Source: an uncultured Campylobacter sp. (lineage in GTDB: Bacteria; Campylobacterota; Campylobacteria; Campylobacterales; Campylobacteraceae). Taken from it: a DNA stretch of 64,000 nucleotides. The position numbers and the translations under genes were made by a program. Position 1 is the first letter of the stretch, and each line of letters opens with the position of its first letter. The stretch covers positions 62,001 through 126,000 of the forward strand of contig NZ_CAUQKJ010000006.1 of assembly GCF_963518785.1 (NCBI RefSeq). Reading direction: 5' to 3'. Shown here piece after piece: positions 1-8,621 of this stretch. The notes below the pieces were generated by a model. That model was not told the origin of the DNA. It did no database searches and saw only the letters and a program-made list of their open reading frames with translations.

Positions 1-1591
1 CTAGAGATTTTCTAGCAGGATCGATATCGATCTTCCAGATGTGCGATCTTCTTTGAGTATCAAATCCCGCGTTGTCTTGGAACTGAATAGCATAGAAGTT
101 CTCGCAGCTCATCATAAACGGCATGTGGCAAGATGCGCAGGTGTTGTCTTTATGCGTATCGGCTCTTGCGGCGATGTAGGCTTGCTCTTGGTGGCAATCT
201 TTGCACTCTTTTGTGATCTTAGGCTTTGTATAAAACGCACTCAAATAGCCCTGCTCGGAGTTGTAATTTACGCCCTTGACGCTCTTGTCGCCTACGACAG
301 GTCCTGTATTATCGTGCGGATCGTGGCAGGTTACGCAGCGCATACCCTTATCATAGTGAGCAGTGAAATATGACTGTGAGCCCTCGGAGCCGCAGCCAGG
401 ACCCATAGATTTAAATTTAGAGCTAAGAGATAGATCGGGATTTCCGTTGTTTAGTGGATTAGCACGAGCTAAATCAGGGCTATAGTTAAATCTTTGGTGG
501 CAGCGTTCGCAGTTTGAGGTTCTAAAATTTGTAGCGCCGTCAAGGTGACCACCCGCTCCATGGCACTCTTCGCAGGTGATACCCTTGGAGATAGTGTGCT
601 TTTGAAGCTCTTTTGCGTTACCCAAAGCAGCATAGAATTCTTTTTTAGTTTTAAAATCGAATTTGAATGGGTGGCAGACTTCGCAGTACGAGCTGTTTGC
701 TTGGAAAAACATCGATTTTTTGTATTTCGCAGCATACGACGCAAGACCTCTTACGTAACCGCCGTTATCGCCGTATTCCTCAAGCGTGCCCGGGAATTCC
801 GGAACGATCTTTTTGATCTTTTTGACCGTCTCATCATCTAAATTTAACGCCCAGGTCCTTTGGAATTGGTTGCCGCCGGCTACGATTTGACCGGTGCCAT
901 CTCTTAGCAAACCGCCCTCTACGTGATAGGTTCCGCGTAGAAGCCATGCATCTACGTAGCCGAATTTTGTCCTTAAGTGTCCCACGGTCGCATAAATTAC
1001 GTCAGGGGTAATACCTTTTGGAAGGATCGACGCCGTATCTGGGCTAAATACAGGATCGGTTAGGTTGTTATTAACCTCCGGGTGCTCGCCCGGGAAGCGG
1101 ATAGTAGTGGCGTGGCGCGATCTGCTCCATGTCTCATACTGTGCAGGGTGGCACTCGCCGCATTTTTCAGGACCTATGAATTTATTCGGAAATTGCAAAG
1201 AAGAGCCCGCAGGGATTCTATACATCATAGAGCTATAGCCCTTGCCGTCGTCTCTTTTGCTAGCCTTCGAAAAGTCAAATCCATGCCCTTCCGCAAGCCA
1301 CTCCAAACCTCGGTCGTGTACATCCATCTTACCGACCGTCTTACCGCCGTATTTGGTAAAAATCGGGTGATTTTTAAATAGCCAGTCATACATCTCTCGC
1401 TCTTCTACGACGTAGTCCTGCAAGGATATGACGCCTCTGCTTTGCAACGTGCCCTTAGGATTTGCGATGACGTCGCGCGATTTTTGCGACATTTCCATCT
1501 CATGCCCCATGCCTTCATCGGCACAGGCTCCTGCGGCAAAAATGCTAATACAGGCGAGCGCGCCTAGTAGCATCTTATTCCATTTTTTCAT
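1..1591 (-). CDS. mccA: Octahaem cytochrome c sulfite reductase MccA (C-terminus cut by window edge)
   Basis: Periplasmic multihaem cytochrome that, by homology to Wolinella MccA, reduces sulfite to sulfide. The frame is open to base 1, giving 530 residues without a stop. A Sec signal peptide (MKKWNKMLLGALACISIFAA) is followed by seven CXXCH sites starting at Cys144, 303, 340, 361, 419, 463 and 485. Two non-haem cysteines, Cys400 and Cys496, are 96 residues apart; as I recall, the Cu(I) ligands of Wolinella MccA are Cys399 and Cys495, the same spacing and nearly the same numbering. The eighth haem site of that family (CX15CH) would lie beyond the edge. AGGAGGAG precedes the ATG. A sensor kinase and regulator lie directly upstream on the same strand. 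Family call is strong; substrate is inferred. Confidence 0.85.
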   Translation of the reverse strand, partial: MKKWNKMLLGALACISIFAAGACADEGMGHEMEMSQKSRDVIANPKGTLQSRGVISLQDYVVEEREMYDWLFKNHPIFTKYGGKTVGKMDVHDRGLEWLAEGHGFDFSKASKRDDGKGYSSMMYRIPAGSSLQFPNKFIGPEKCGECHPAQYETWSRSRHATTIRFPGEHPEVNNNLTDPVFSPDTASILPKGITPDVIYATVGHLRTKFGYVDAWLLRGTYHVEGGLLRDGTGQIVAGGNQFQRTWALNLDDETVKKIKKIVPEFPGTLEEYGDNGGYVRGLASYAAKYKKSMFFQANSSYCEVCHPFKFDFKTKKEFYAALGNAKELQKHTISKGITCEECHGAGGHLDGATNFRTSNCERCHQRFNYSPDLARANPLNNGNPDLSLSSKFKSMGPGCGSEGSQSYFTAHYDKGMRCVTCHDPHDNTGPVVGDKSVKGVNYNSEQGYLSAFYTKPKITKECKDCHQEQAYIAARADTHKDNTCASCHMPFMMSCENFYAIQFQDNAGFDTQRRSHIWKIDIDPARKSL

Positions 1592-1695
1592 GGCTCCTCC
1601 TTTGAAAATCAAATTTTTAAATTAGCAAAGTTTTACGATTGAAATAATACCAACAAAAAAGGGCGAAAAAGGGAGAAATTTAATGAAGTCTAAAT

Positions 1696-3132
1696 TTAAC
1701 GAAAAGAGATCGTAAATATTGCGCCTTCGTCGGAATTCGCAGCGCTTATGCTCCCTCCGTTTTTTTCGATTATCATCTTGCTCATATATAGCCCGAGCCC
1801 ACTGCCCTGCTGTTTTGTCGTAAAGTGCGGCTCAAAAATTTTATCTAGCTGCGCTTCATCGATGCGGCTTGCGTTATTTTCGATCGTGATTACTCGCTCG
1901 TCCTGTTTTAAAAATGAACGAATTTTAATCTCGCGCCGTTTAAGCGGCACGTCCAAAAATGCCTCCTTTGCGTTGTTTATGATGTTTATTAGCACCTGGA
2001 TGAGCTCGTTTACGTTGCCATAAAGCGTGAAATTTTCTTCTATCCGCACGCTTATGTCGATGACGTGCTTTTTAAGCGAGGCGTTTAAAATTTTACGCGC
2101 CTGCTCGATCGCCTCGCTGGCGCTAAATTCTTTCTTTGGCATATTCGGATTGAAGAAATTTTTAAAATCCTCGATCGTATCGCTCATAAATTTTACCTGC
2201 TCGCCCGCGTCTTTTATGCCGCCTTCGAGCCTCTCTTTTGAGAGCTTGCCCCGCTCGCTATAAAGCTCTAAATTTATAAGCGTAGAGCTGATCTGCGATA
2301 GCGGCTGGCGCCACTGGTGCGAGATATTGCCGATCATCTCGCCCATGAGCGCTAGGCGGCTTTGATTTATCAGTAAAAGCTGCGTTTGCATCTTTAAAGT
2401 CGCGTTTTTTTTGTGAATTTTATAGATACAAAATATACAGATCAAAAACACCACAAGTAAGCTTAGGCCGCTAACGACAAACTCTTTGGTGTGATAAAGC
2501 AAAATACTTTTTATCGGAATTTTAAAGCTTATCATCGCGATCGTATCACCTAGGCCGCCTTTGAAATTTCCCACATCGCCGTAGAGCTCTTGCATCTTTT
2601 TAGGCGCTGCGTTGATGCTGTGGCACTCGGTGCACGAAGGCTGAGAGTTTGTTATCGGCAGGCTCAAAAGATACGAGGCGACACCTTTATCGTAGACGAT
2701 TCTGGAATATTCTTTATATTTGCTTTCTTTAAAGCCCTCTAAAATTTCATTCTCAAACTCGCTTCCAGCGTGCTCGGGATTGAGCGGATCGGTAGCGACG
2801 AGCTTGTAGTCGTAGTTGATGTTTTCTTTGGCGAGCTGAATTTTATAAATTTCGCGCGTTATGTAGGTCGAGGACATCAGCCTCGGATCGAAAAAGTCCT
2901 CGCTTAGAAGCTTTTTTTCTTTAAGCTCGTTTATTAACGGGCGCTGCACGGTCGAGACGTAATCGCGCACCGCATTCATCGTATCTAGGATATAAAACGC
3001 CTCGCGCCTCGTGTCTTTTAGCGCAAGCTCGCGGTAGAAGTTAAAAACCAAAGCCGTAATTACGATATATAGCAGCACGAAAAGCGCTACGATAAATTTA
3101 AATTTATACTTCAAAGAGATACCCCACCGCAT
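1696..3132 (-). CDS. mccS: Membrane sensor histidine kinase with periplasmic haem-type motif (MccS-like)
   Basis: Senses a periplasmic signal and phosphorylates the regulator encoded just upstream. Order: TM helix (about residues 10-30), a periplasmic Tll0287/DUF3365-like domain with a CTECH haem-c type motif at Cys167, TM helix (about 217-240), a short linker, an H-box with His272 in SHQWRQP, an N-box (INNAKEAF) and a G-box (GSGLGLYMSK) near the end. Length 478. It overlaps the regulator by 29 bases if the ATG at 3132 is used; neither this ATG nor a TTG at about 3114 has a good Shine-Dalgarno. It sits about 100 bases upstream of mccA, as expected for the MccRS pair that controls mcc genes in Wolinella. 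The symbol is inferred from context. Confidence 0.8.
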   Translation of the reverse strand: MRWGISLKYKFKFIVALFVLLYIVITALVFNFYRELALKDTRREAFYILDTMNAVRDYVSTVQRPLINELKEKKLLSEDFFDPRLMSSTYITREIYKIQLAKENINYDYKLVATDPLNPEHAGSEFENEILEGFKESKYKEYSRIVYDKGVASYLLSLPITNSQPSCTECHSINAAPKKMQELYGDVGNFKGGLGDTIAMISFKIPIKSILLYHTKEFVVSGLSLLVVFLICIFCIYKIHKKNATLKMQTQLLLINQSRLALMGEMIGNISHQWRQPLSQISSTLINLELYSERGKLSKERLEGGIKDAGEQVKFMSDTIEDFKNFFNPNMPKKEFSASEAIEQARKILNASLKKHVIDISVRIEENFTLYGNVNELIQVLINIINNAKEAFLDVPLKRREIKIRSFLKQDERVITIENNASRIDEAQLDKIFEPHFTTKQQGSGLGLYMSKMIIEKNGGSISAANSDEGAIFTISFR

Positions 3133-3792
3133 ATAAATTTTTGATCACGTCCTTGCCGATCTTGCGGCGCAGCTCTTTGACGATCGCCTTGATCGCCTCC
3201 TTGCTGGGCTGCTCGAACTCCCACATATAATCAAATAGCTGCTCGTAGGTTATGGTTTGATTTTTGCGCGCTAAGAAGTACTCCAAAAGCTTGCTCTCGC
3301 TTTTGGAAAGATGACAGGCACTGTCTTTGACGTAGATGATCTTTTTGGCAAAATCATACTTCAGCTCACTGCTTATGCTAAATATCGGCGCGTGATTTAT
3401 CAGCTCCGCTGCGACGTCTTGCAGCGCCTTTATAAAGGCGTTTTTGTCGTACGGCTTAGGCAGATACCTGGTGATCTTAAGCTCCACCGCCCGCCACAGA
3501 TACTCTTGCTCGGTGTGGCTCGAAAGTATCACGATCGGCACGCTGATGCCGGCAGCTCGGATCTTTTTAACGACCTCTAGCCCATCCATATGCGGCACGC
3601 CGATATCAAAAACCAGCGCGTCGTACGAACCGCTCATCGCCTCATCAAGCGCCTCCAGCCCGTCCTTAACCCCCACTACTTCGCCGAAAAACAGCTGCAG
3701 CGATTCGGTTATATTTTTAAAATCCCGGGCTCGTCCTCTAGGCAAAGAACCCTTTTATTGGACAAAACGTCCAATAATTCGTAATCTTGCAT
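3104..3792 (-). pseudogene. mccR: OmpR-type response regulator (MccR-like) with a one-base frameshift in the receiver domain
   Basis: DNA-binding regulator paired with the kinase downstream. From the ATG at 3792 the frame reads a proper receiver start (NKRVLCLEDEPGIL), then stops. The rest (KNITESL onward, phosphoacceptor Asp in LVFDIGVPHMDG, Lys in YLPKPYD, C-terminal winged helix ending VGYLFEV) is in another frame to the stop at 3104. One added A in the A5 run at 3714-3718 joins the two into a clean 229-residue protein. Starting at the TTG at 3745 instead would lose the acidic pocket. So this is either a real broken gene, a slippage site, or a sequence error; I favour error or a recent mutation because everything else is intact. 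Confidence 0.8.
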
Positions 3793-4185
3793 ACTCTATC
3801 CGCCTCCAAGTTTAGCGCATTTCATTCTTAATCATCTCTTAAAATATAACTAGACTTAGATTATATAAATTTAGCATTAAACTAACGTTAAAAAATATAC
3901 CAAAGCGGTTTGCACGCCAATTTAGACCTCAAACCGCATATGTGCGAGCTTTACGTCTGTATAAGTCGAATAAAAATATCACAAGAACATAAAAAGGCGG
4001 GGTGATAAGCTTGATATTAAATTTTACCGCCTCGCAGGCGACAGATGAAAGACGGTAAAATTTTATTTGAGAGGTGCTTGCATATGCATTTCACAGACAA
4101 AGGCAATCAAATCATAAAGATCTATCAGCTCCGCAGCTCGGCGGAATAGAATTTAAAATTTAGCCCAAGCCGGGCAAGCTAAAAG
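3793..4185. other. Non-coding gap with an inverted repeat
   Basis: No gene seen. It holds an inverted repeat with arms AAATTTTACCG (4019-4029) and CGGTAAAATTT (4053-4063) and a 23-base loop, followed by TTATTT on the plus strand. It could be a weak terminator or just one of the many AT-rich palindromes of this genome. The promoter of the regulator gene should lie at its left end, but I see no clear -10 box. Confidence 0.4.
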
Positions 4186-4791
4186 TTAATGCGAATGCTC
4201 CATCTTTGAGTGATCCATGCCGCCGTGATCCATGTTCTCCATCGAGCCATGATTCATACGCGAATGATCCATCCCCTCCATTGAGCCCATATCGTGGCTC
4301 ATCCCGCTCATCGAGCCATGATCCATCATAGAATGATCCATGCCGCTCATACCTGGATCGGTCATTCCAAAAATCATCGCGACGTGTCCTAGCACCAAAA
4401 ATACAATCAGCGCCAAGAAATGAAATTTAAGCCTAGCTCTAAATTCCGCTCCTTTTGCGATAACTCCGAGCTCCAAAAGTAGCAGCACCAGCGCAGGCAG
4501 CGCCGCCGCTACGTATGCCGCCAAAGCTAAGGCGTCCGCAGCGCCACGTAAATGAATGACGGGCAAAATTTTAACCGCTACGTAAATGATTAATATCGTA
4601 AAATAAGCGCCGAGAATGATGCTAAGGCATCTATTGATTTTTAGCGCCAAAGAGCCCTCCTTCGCGCGGTACAAGCTAAAAAATTCGCTCGCTACTATCG
4701 CTTCTGCTAAGCCCATCGGCACCGCCATAAATAAAATCAAATTCCACGGCTGATTTGCCATCAAAAGTTCCATGTAATTCGTCATTGCCAT
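4186..4791 (-). CDS. Membrane protein with Met/His-rich metal-binding-like tail (DUF6803-like)
   Basis: A 201-residue inner-membrane protein with about four hydrophobic helices (roughly residues 15-35, 53-75, 85-108, 122-143). The last 55 residues are a Met/His/Asp/Ser/Gly tail made of repeated units such as GMDHSMMDHGSM, typical of copper- or silver-binding tails. It resembles the DUF6803 group. The ATG is preceded by AAGGAGAAAAC. It stands alone between two non-coding gaps, about 400 bases from the mcc regulators. Copper handling is an inference from the tail only; no transport motif is seen. Confidence 0.7.
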   Translation of the reverse strand: MAMTNYMELLMANQPWNLILFMAVPMGLAEAIVASEFFSLYRAKEGSLALKINRCLSIILGAYFTILIIYVAVKILPVIHLRGAADALALAAYVAAALPALVLLLLELGVIAKGAEFRARLKFHFLALIVFLVLGHVAMIFGMTDPGMSGMDHSMMDHGSMSGMSHDMGSMEGMDHSRMNHGSMENMDHGGMDHSKMEHSH

Positions 4792-5103
4792 GTTTTCTCC
4801 TTATTTTAGTTTAAAGGGCGCAATTATAGCGGCTTTCGGTAAAAAATTTTAAAACGATAGACAGGATTAGGCAAATCTTTAATCTTATATCTTTCCGCAA
4901 AACGATTTGGGCTGCGTCTTAAAGCTCGCCCGCAAATATTAAATTTATCTCGCTTTACACGCCGCCTCTTCGTATCTAACGCGAAATTTAGAAAATTTAT
5001 ATTTGCAGATGCAGCTGCATTAAATTTAGCCAAAACGCTTTAAATTCCGTAAAATTTCAGTTTTGTAAAGATAAAATTACGAAATTTTTTAAAAGGATTT
5101 AAA
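4792..5103. other. Non-coding gap between divergent genes
   Basis: Should hold the promoters of the Met/His-tailed membrane protein (minus) and the small lipoprotein (plus). AAAAGGA just before the ATG at 5104 is the ribosome binding site of the lipoprotein. A minus-strand open frame here (4824-5033) has no ribosome binding site or recognisable protein features and is not called. Confidence 0.4.
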
Positions 5104-5322
5104 ATGAAAAACGCCCTCTTGTTTACCTGCGCAGCGCTGTTTGTATGCGCTTGCTCCGCTCCAGAGCAGCCAAAGCCAGGCGTTTCGCATTGCAGCGAGC
5201 CCAAAATGGACGAGGCGTCGCATCAAATGATTCAAATTTGCGGCGAAAACGAGGATCCGCAAATCGAAAATATGCAGTGCAACGAAAACGGACTTTGCTT
5301 CGGCACCGCAAAAATCAGGTAG
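5104..5322 (+). CDS. Small cysteine-containing lipoprotein, unknown function
   Basis: 72 residues. The N-terminus MKNALLFTCAALFVCACSA is a lipoprotein-type signal peptide with candidate lipidated Cys around residue 15-17. The mature part is short, acidic and has four further cysteines (HCSEP, QICGE, MQCNE, LCFGT), which could form disulfides in the periplasm. A good Shine-Dalgarno (AAAGGA) lies 7 bases before the ATG. No family recognised and no operon partner. The gene looks real because of the signal peptide and ribosome binding site, but the function is unknown. Confidence 0.6.
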   Translation: MKNALLFTCAALFVCACSAPEQPKPGVSHCSEPKMDEASHQMIQICGENEDPQIENMQCNENGLCFGTAKIR

Positions 5323-6513
5323 CCGAAGCTCCCGCAGACGCTAGCGCTAAATTTAACTATTTTAGAACCGAAAGTGAACGCCCGCGTAGCGGTCTAAGCC
5401 GCACTTTAAAATTTAGCCCGCAATTTAAATTTAGCTCCGCTTCACGCGCGCCGATGAATTTTATATATACTTAATTTTTAACTGCGTCCGCCGATTGATC
5501 GAGCTGCTCTTGGCGCGATGAAATTTTAAAATTTCATCGCCAAACATGGCGCGGAATTAGGACTTAAAAGTAAGCGCGGCTCAAATTTCATAAGTTTAAA
5601 ATTTTAAAGCGACATGCAATTTAAAATTTCAGGTCTCTAAAATGCTAGCCGGTGCGAAATTTTGCGCAAGCTCAAAATCCGCGCTAGGAGATTTCGTACC
5701 GCTGCAAAATTTCTAGATCGCAACTCCGCTCGGTAGAATTTTTGGCGGTGCAGATGGAGGCGCAAAATCTGCGCCGTATAATCCCACGCGGATCACACCC
5801 GCCCAAATTCCTATGCCGCACGCCGAGACTCATAATCTAATCTCGCTACAAGATCGCTTATGAAATGCGCAACATACTTAGTCGCATAGCGCAGCGCAGC
5901 CTTGCTCACTGCGTGGTCGAGGTTCATAGTTGTAGTGCTAAAAGCGTAAAATTCTTTGCCGTGCAATCGAAGTTCTCGGCGCAAAAGACGCGGTATCCTC
6001 TACCGACGGTGCTAGTTTATAGTCTAACTCGCGCTTTAGAATTTCCTCTCAAACTCATTACTTAAAATTTCGTACGGATCGCACTGAGCGAAATCTCGTC
6101 ACTGCGCGACGTAATCTTAAAATTTCAGCGGTGAGCTCATAGCGATATTAAATTATGCTTCATTATTACGACTTAAATTCTATCACAAGCCTGCAGATTT
6201 AAAATTTTACTTCAAACGACGCCGTGAAATTTCTACCCTCCTAGATACATATCTCGCGGTGCCTGCGCCGCTCGCACTTAGCGGCGACGCTATATCTTTG
6301 CCGATAACAACCCTCGCACAGGGCGCCTGCCACAGCCCATAGAAAATAAAGTGCGCCGCCTGCTCGATCGCCGCCTCTAAAAAATTTTAAGCGACCGCAA
6401 AATTTTAAAATTTAAAAGCAGCCTTCGATTAAGCCGATTTTTATAAATTTGGATTTGCTTTGTAGCAGCGCAATCTGGTGAGCAAGGCGCAACTATAAGT
6501 TACGCAGCTAGCT
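5323..6513. other. 1.2-kb non-coding region with AT palindromes
   Basis: I find no gene or recognisable remnant in either strand. The region carries many AAATTT-type elements, including two exact copies of AAATTTTAAAATTT (5521-5534 and 6400-6413). A 66-codon plus-strand frame at 5865-6065 has no ribosome binding site and looks like chance. Confidence 0.5.
5515..5540. repeat. Perfect 26-bp palindrome
   Basis: The half GCGATGAAATTTT is followed directly by its exact reverse complement, so it can form a loop-less cruciform or, as RNA, a hairpin with a tiny loop. It contains one of the recurring 14-bp AT palindromes. No T-run follows, so it is not an obvious terminator. Confidence 0.7.
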
Positions 6514-6930
6514 TTACGTCAGCTGCTTAAACATTTCGATCTGTTCCTTCGTAAGCTCGATCAAATCATCGTTTGCGTATTTAAGCGATGTCTCCAGGCT
6601 TGCGATGAGCTCCTTACGGACGAAGCTCACGCTAAAAAGCGTCGCCCAAAATCGCGCTCCGCTGCCCGTGCTCGGATCTTCCAAGACCGCTCTAATCGCA
6701 GCTACCGCAGCAGCATCGTCCGCCGCACCTAGCACCTCGTCCACGAGTGGATATTCACCTGCGCCGTCGCCTTCATTTAGCGAGCGCAAAAGCGGCTCAA
6801 GCGCTTCATCACATGGATTGTCACGCAAAAACTCCCGTACCGCGCGAAACTCTGCCACAAGCTGATCCGAAAGCTGCGCAGGCATCGGCTGATGAAGTCT
6901 CAAAAAGTCTAATGCCGTTTGCTTGTCCAT
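6514..6930 (-). CDS. Conserved-looking hypothetical protein, helical and acidic
   Basis: 138 residues, no signal peptide or membrane segment. The sequence is rich in Leu, Ala, Asp and Glu and reads as a bundle of amphipathic helices; no catalytic motif or family recognised. AAAGGAA stands 6 bases before the ATG at 6930, which supports the start. It is a single gene flanked by non-coding DNA on both sides. Cytosolic by default. Confidence 0.6.
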   Translation of the reverse strand: MDKQTALDFLRLHQPMPAQLSDQLVAEFRAVREFLRDNPCDEALEPLLRSLNEGDGAGEYPLVDEVLGAADDAAAVAAIRAVLEDPSTGSGARFWATLFSVSFVRKELIASLETSLKYANDDLIELTKEQIEMFKQLT

Positions 6931-7132
6931 AAAATTCCTTTTAAATGATATGCGCGATTGTAGCTAATTTTGGATTGCAAAGAGATAAATTTACTCTAAT
7001 TTATCAGCTACTTCCGTCATAAATTCTCAATAATCTTAAATAATTAGATAGTGATTTTGTAGTGGATTTTAGGGGCGATTTTCGATGGGTTTTGCGCGGA
7101 TTACAAAATAAAATTCCAAAATTTTATCCAAA

Positions 7133-7162
7133 CAAAAAAGCCCCTGCGAAGCGCAGGGGCTT
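7133..7162 (-). terminator. Rho-independent terminator of the haoC-haoA operon
   Basis: A nearly perfect hairpin with arms AAGCCCCTGCG / CGCAGGGGCTT (7138-7162) and a run of T on the minus-strand transcript (bases 7134-7139). It lies about 50 bases after the haoA stop. Confidence 0.9.
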
Positions 7163-7210
7163 ACAAGCTTGATCTGTTTAGTCCGGCAGAATTTAGCAGA
7201 CTAAGAGGGA

Positions 7211-8611
7211 TTATTCCTCGATCTTGCCGGTTTTGATGCGGCGCTCGTAGATTTCGCGCATCTCTCTGATGTCATTTTTGACCTCGAATACGCCGTGCCA
7301 ATGCGAATAATCAGGTCCGCCCATTAGCGCGCCTTGGCGCATTCTGCGACCCTCGTGGTGCCATGAAACATAATAGATTCGCTGGAACGCATCCGCCCAA
7401 GGATCGTCTTTTAGGAGTTTCTTTTCCTTAAGCTCTTTTAGCATCTTAGTCGCTTCGTCGTTGTAAACGTTATATAGAAGTACCTGCTTATCGCCCATCT
7501 CAAAGAAATTATTCGTGTGGGTACTTGCGTGGCACTCTTTGCAGACTTGCTTCATCTCGGCACGCGCTGCCTCAGGACCGTTTAGGTTACCCGCCAAAGG
7601 ATTACCAATGTTTAACTTGCCGGTATTTAAAAACTCGCTTACCGCGGTCTCATTACCGCCGGTGCGTAGATTGCTCTTAGGCAGCCACAAATTCCACTTC
7701 AAGCGTTGAGATACGTTGTGAGTGGAGTTTAGATCGCCCACACCGCCGCTAATATGGCAGGTCGCGCATGTAGGAGCGCGGTAGTCAGGAACTGCCCAAG
7801 TACCAGGAGCGCTGTCAAATTTCCACTCATTGCCTTCAGCGTTAAATACGTGCCCATGCATCGAGTTATTGTAAATTTCGATATCCGGATGATCAGGTCC
7901 TAAGTGGCAAGATGCGCAAGCAGCAGGCTTACGAGCTTCGGCGATCGAAAATTTATGACCCGAGTGGCATGATTTGCATCCGCCTACGCTACCGTCCGGA
8001 TAAACCGTACCGATGCCGTAAACGGGCCAGGTCTCTTTGGTAGGCTTGTTATGCTCATCCATTTTAACGACGCTACCGTGGCATTGAGAGCAGCCGGTAA
8101 TATCAGGCGCGTGTGTAAGATCAGGGATATCACGTCCTTCATAGTGATACATTAGATCAACCATTCCTTTGTTGGCTTGCATCTGCATAGCACCTCTTGC
8201 GTGACCGCTGTTTTCAAACTCTTTAACCTCGTTGCTGTGGCATTTGGCACAGGTTTTTGGGCTAACTAGCACCGAAATATGATTGTCTGTGTCTTTCGGA
8301 TGCGGCTCTTTAGCTGCCATAGGGCTATCTGCTGGCTGCGAGTGGCAGTCGGTACAGCTAACGCCTACGTGAGCGTGGCGGCTCATCTTCCAATCCGCAA
8401 CGACGCCCGGAGTTTTTTCGGCATGGCACTCTACGCAGCGTCTAGCTAGCGGCGTAAGCTGCCTATTTACCTTTAAATTCTTCGTAAGACTAACGTTTAC
8501 AGAATTGCTTACGTTCGCGTCCGACGCGGACATATTCGCATGCTGCGCGGGCATTTCTGCGAATGCAAACGATGCGATACAGGCTATTACAATAGCGACT
8601 TTTTTTAGCAT
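7211..8611 (-). CDS. haoA: Octahaem hydroxylamine-oxidoreductase-family cytochrome (epsilon Hao)
   Basis: Periplasmic octahaem cytochrome of the HAO family. After a signal peptide (MLKKVAIVIACIASFAFA) there are eight CXXCH sites: CVECH, CTDCH, CAKCH, CSQCH, CKSCH, CASCH, CATCH and CKECH. The typical C-terminal HAO block WHHEGRRMRQGALMGGPDYS is present. Length 466. In Campylobacterota this Hao type, paired with a NapC-like quinol dehydrogenase, is thought to reduce nitrite to hydroxylamine or detoxify it rather than oxidise ammonia. The gene starts 10 bases after haoC, with AAAGGAG before the ATG, so the two are co-transcribed. Whether the covalent Tyr of the nitrifier P460 haem is present needs an alignment. 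Confidence 0.9.
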   Translation of the reverse strand: MLKKVAIVIACIASFAFAEMPAQHANMSASDANVSNSVNVSLTKNLKVNRQLTPLARRCVECHAEKTPGVVADWKMSRHAHVGVSCTDCHSQPADSPMAAKEPHPKDTDNHISVLVSPKTCAKCHSNEVKEFENSGHARGAMQMQANKGMVDLMYHYEGRDIPDLTHAPDITGCSQCHGSVVKMDEHNKPTKETWPVYGIGTVYPDGSVGGCKSCHSGHKFSIAEARKPAACASCHLGPDHPDIEIYNNSMHGHVFNAEGNEWKFDSAPGTWAVPDYRAPTCATCHISGGVGDLNSTHNVSQRLKWNLWLPKSNLRTGGNETAVSEFLNTGKLNIGNPLAGNLNGPEAARAEMKQVCKECHASTHTNNFFEMGDKQVLLYNVYNDEATKMLKELKEKKLLKDDPWADAFQRIYYVSWHHEGRRMRQGALMGGPDYSHWHGVFEVKNDIREMREIYERRIKTGKIEE

Positions 8612-8621
8612 TGCTTCTCCT

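Noticed and set aside
41..1381. Plus-strand open frames antisense to the multihaem cytochrome
   Set aside because: They mirror the minus-strand mccA frame, have no ribosome binding sites and show no family features.
5865..6065. 66-residue plus-strand ORF in the 1.2-kb gap
   Set aside because: No ribosome binding site, no domain, odd composition; best explained by chance.
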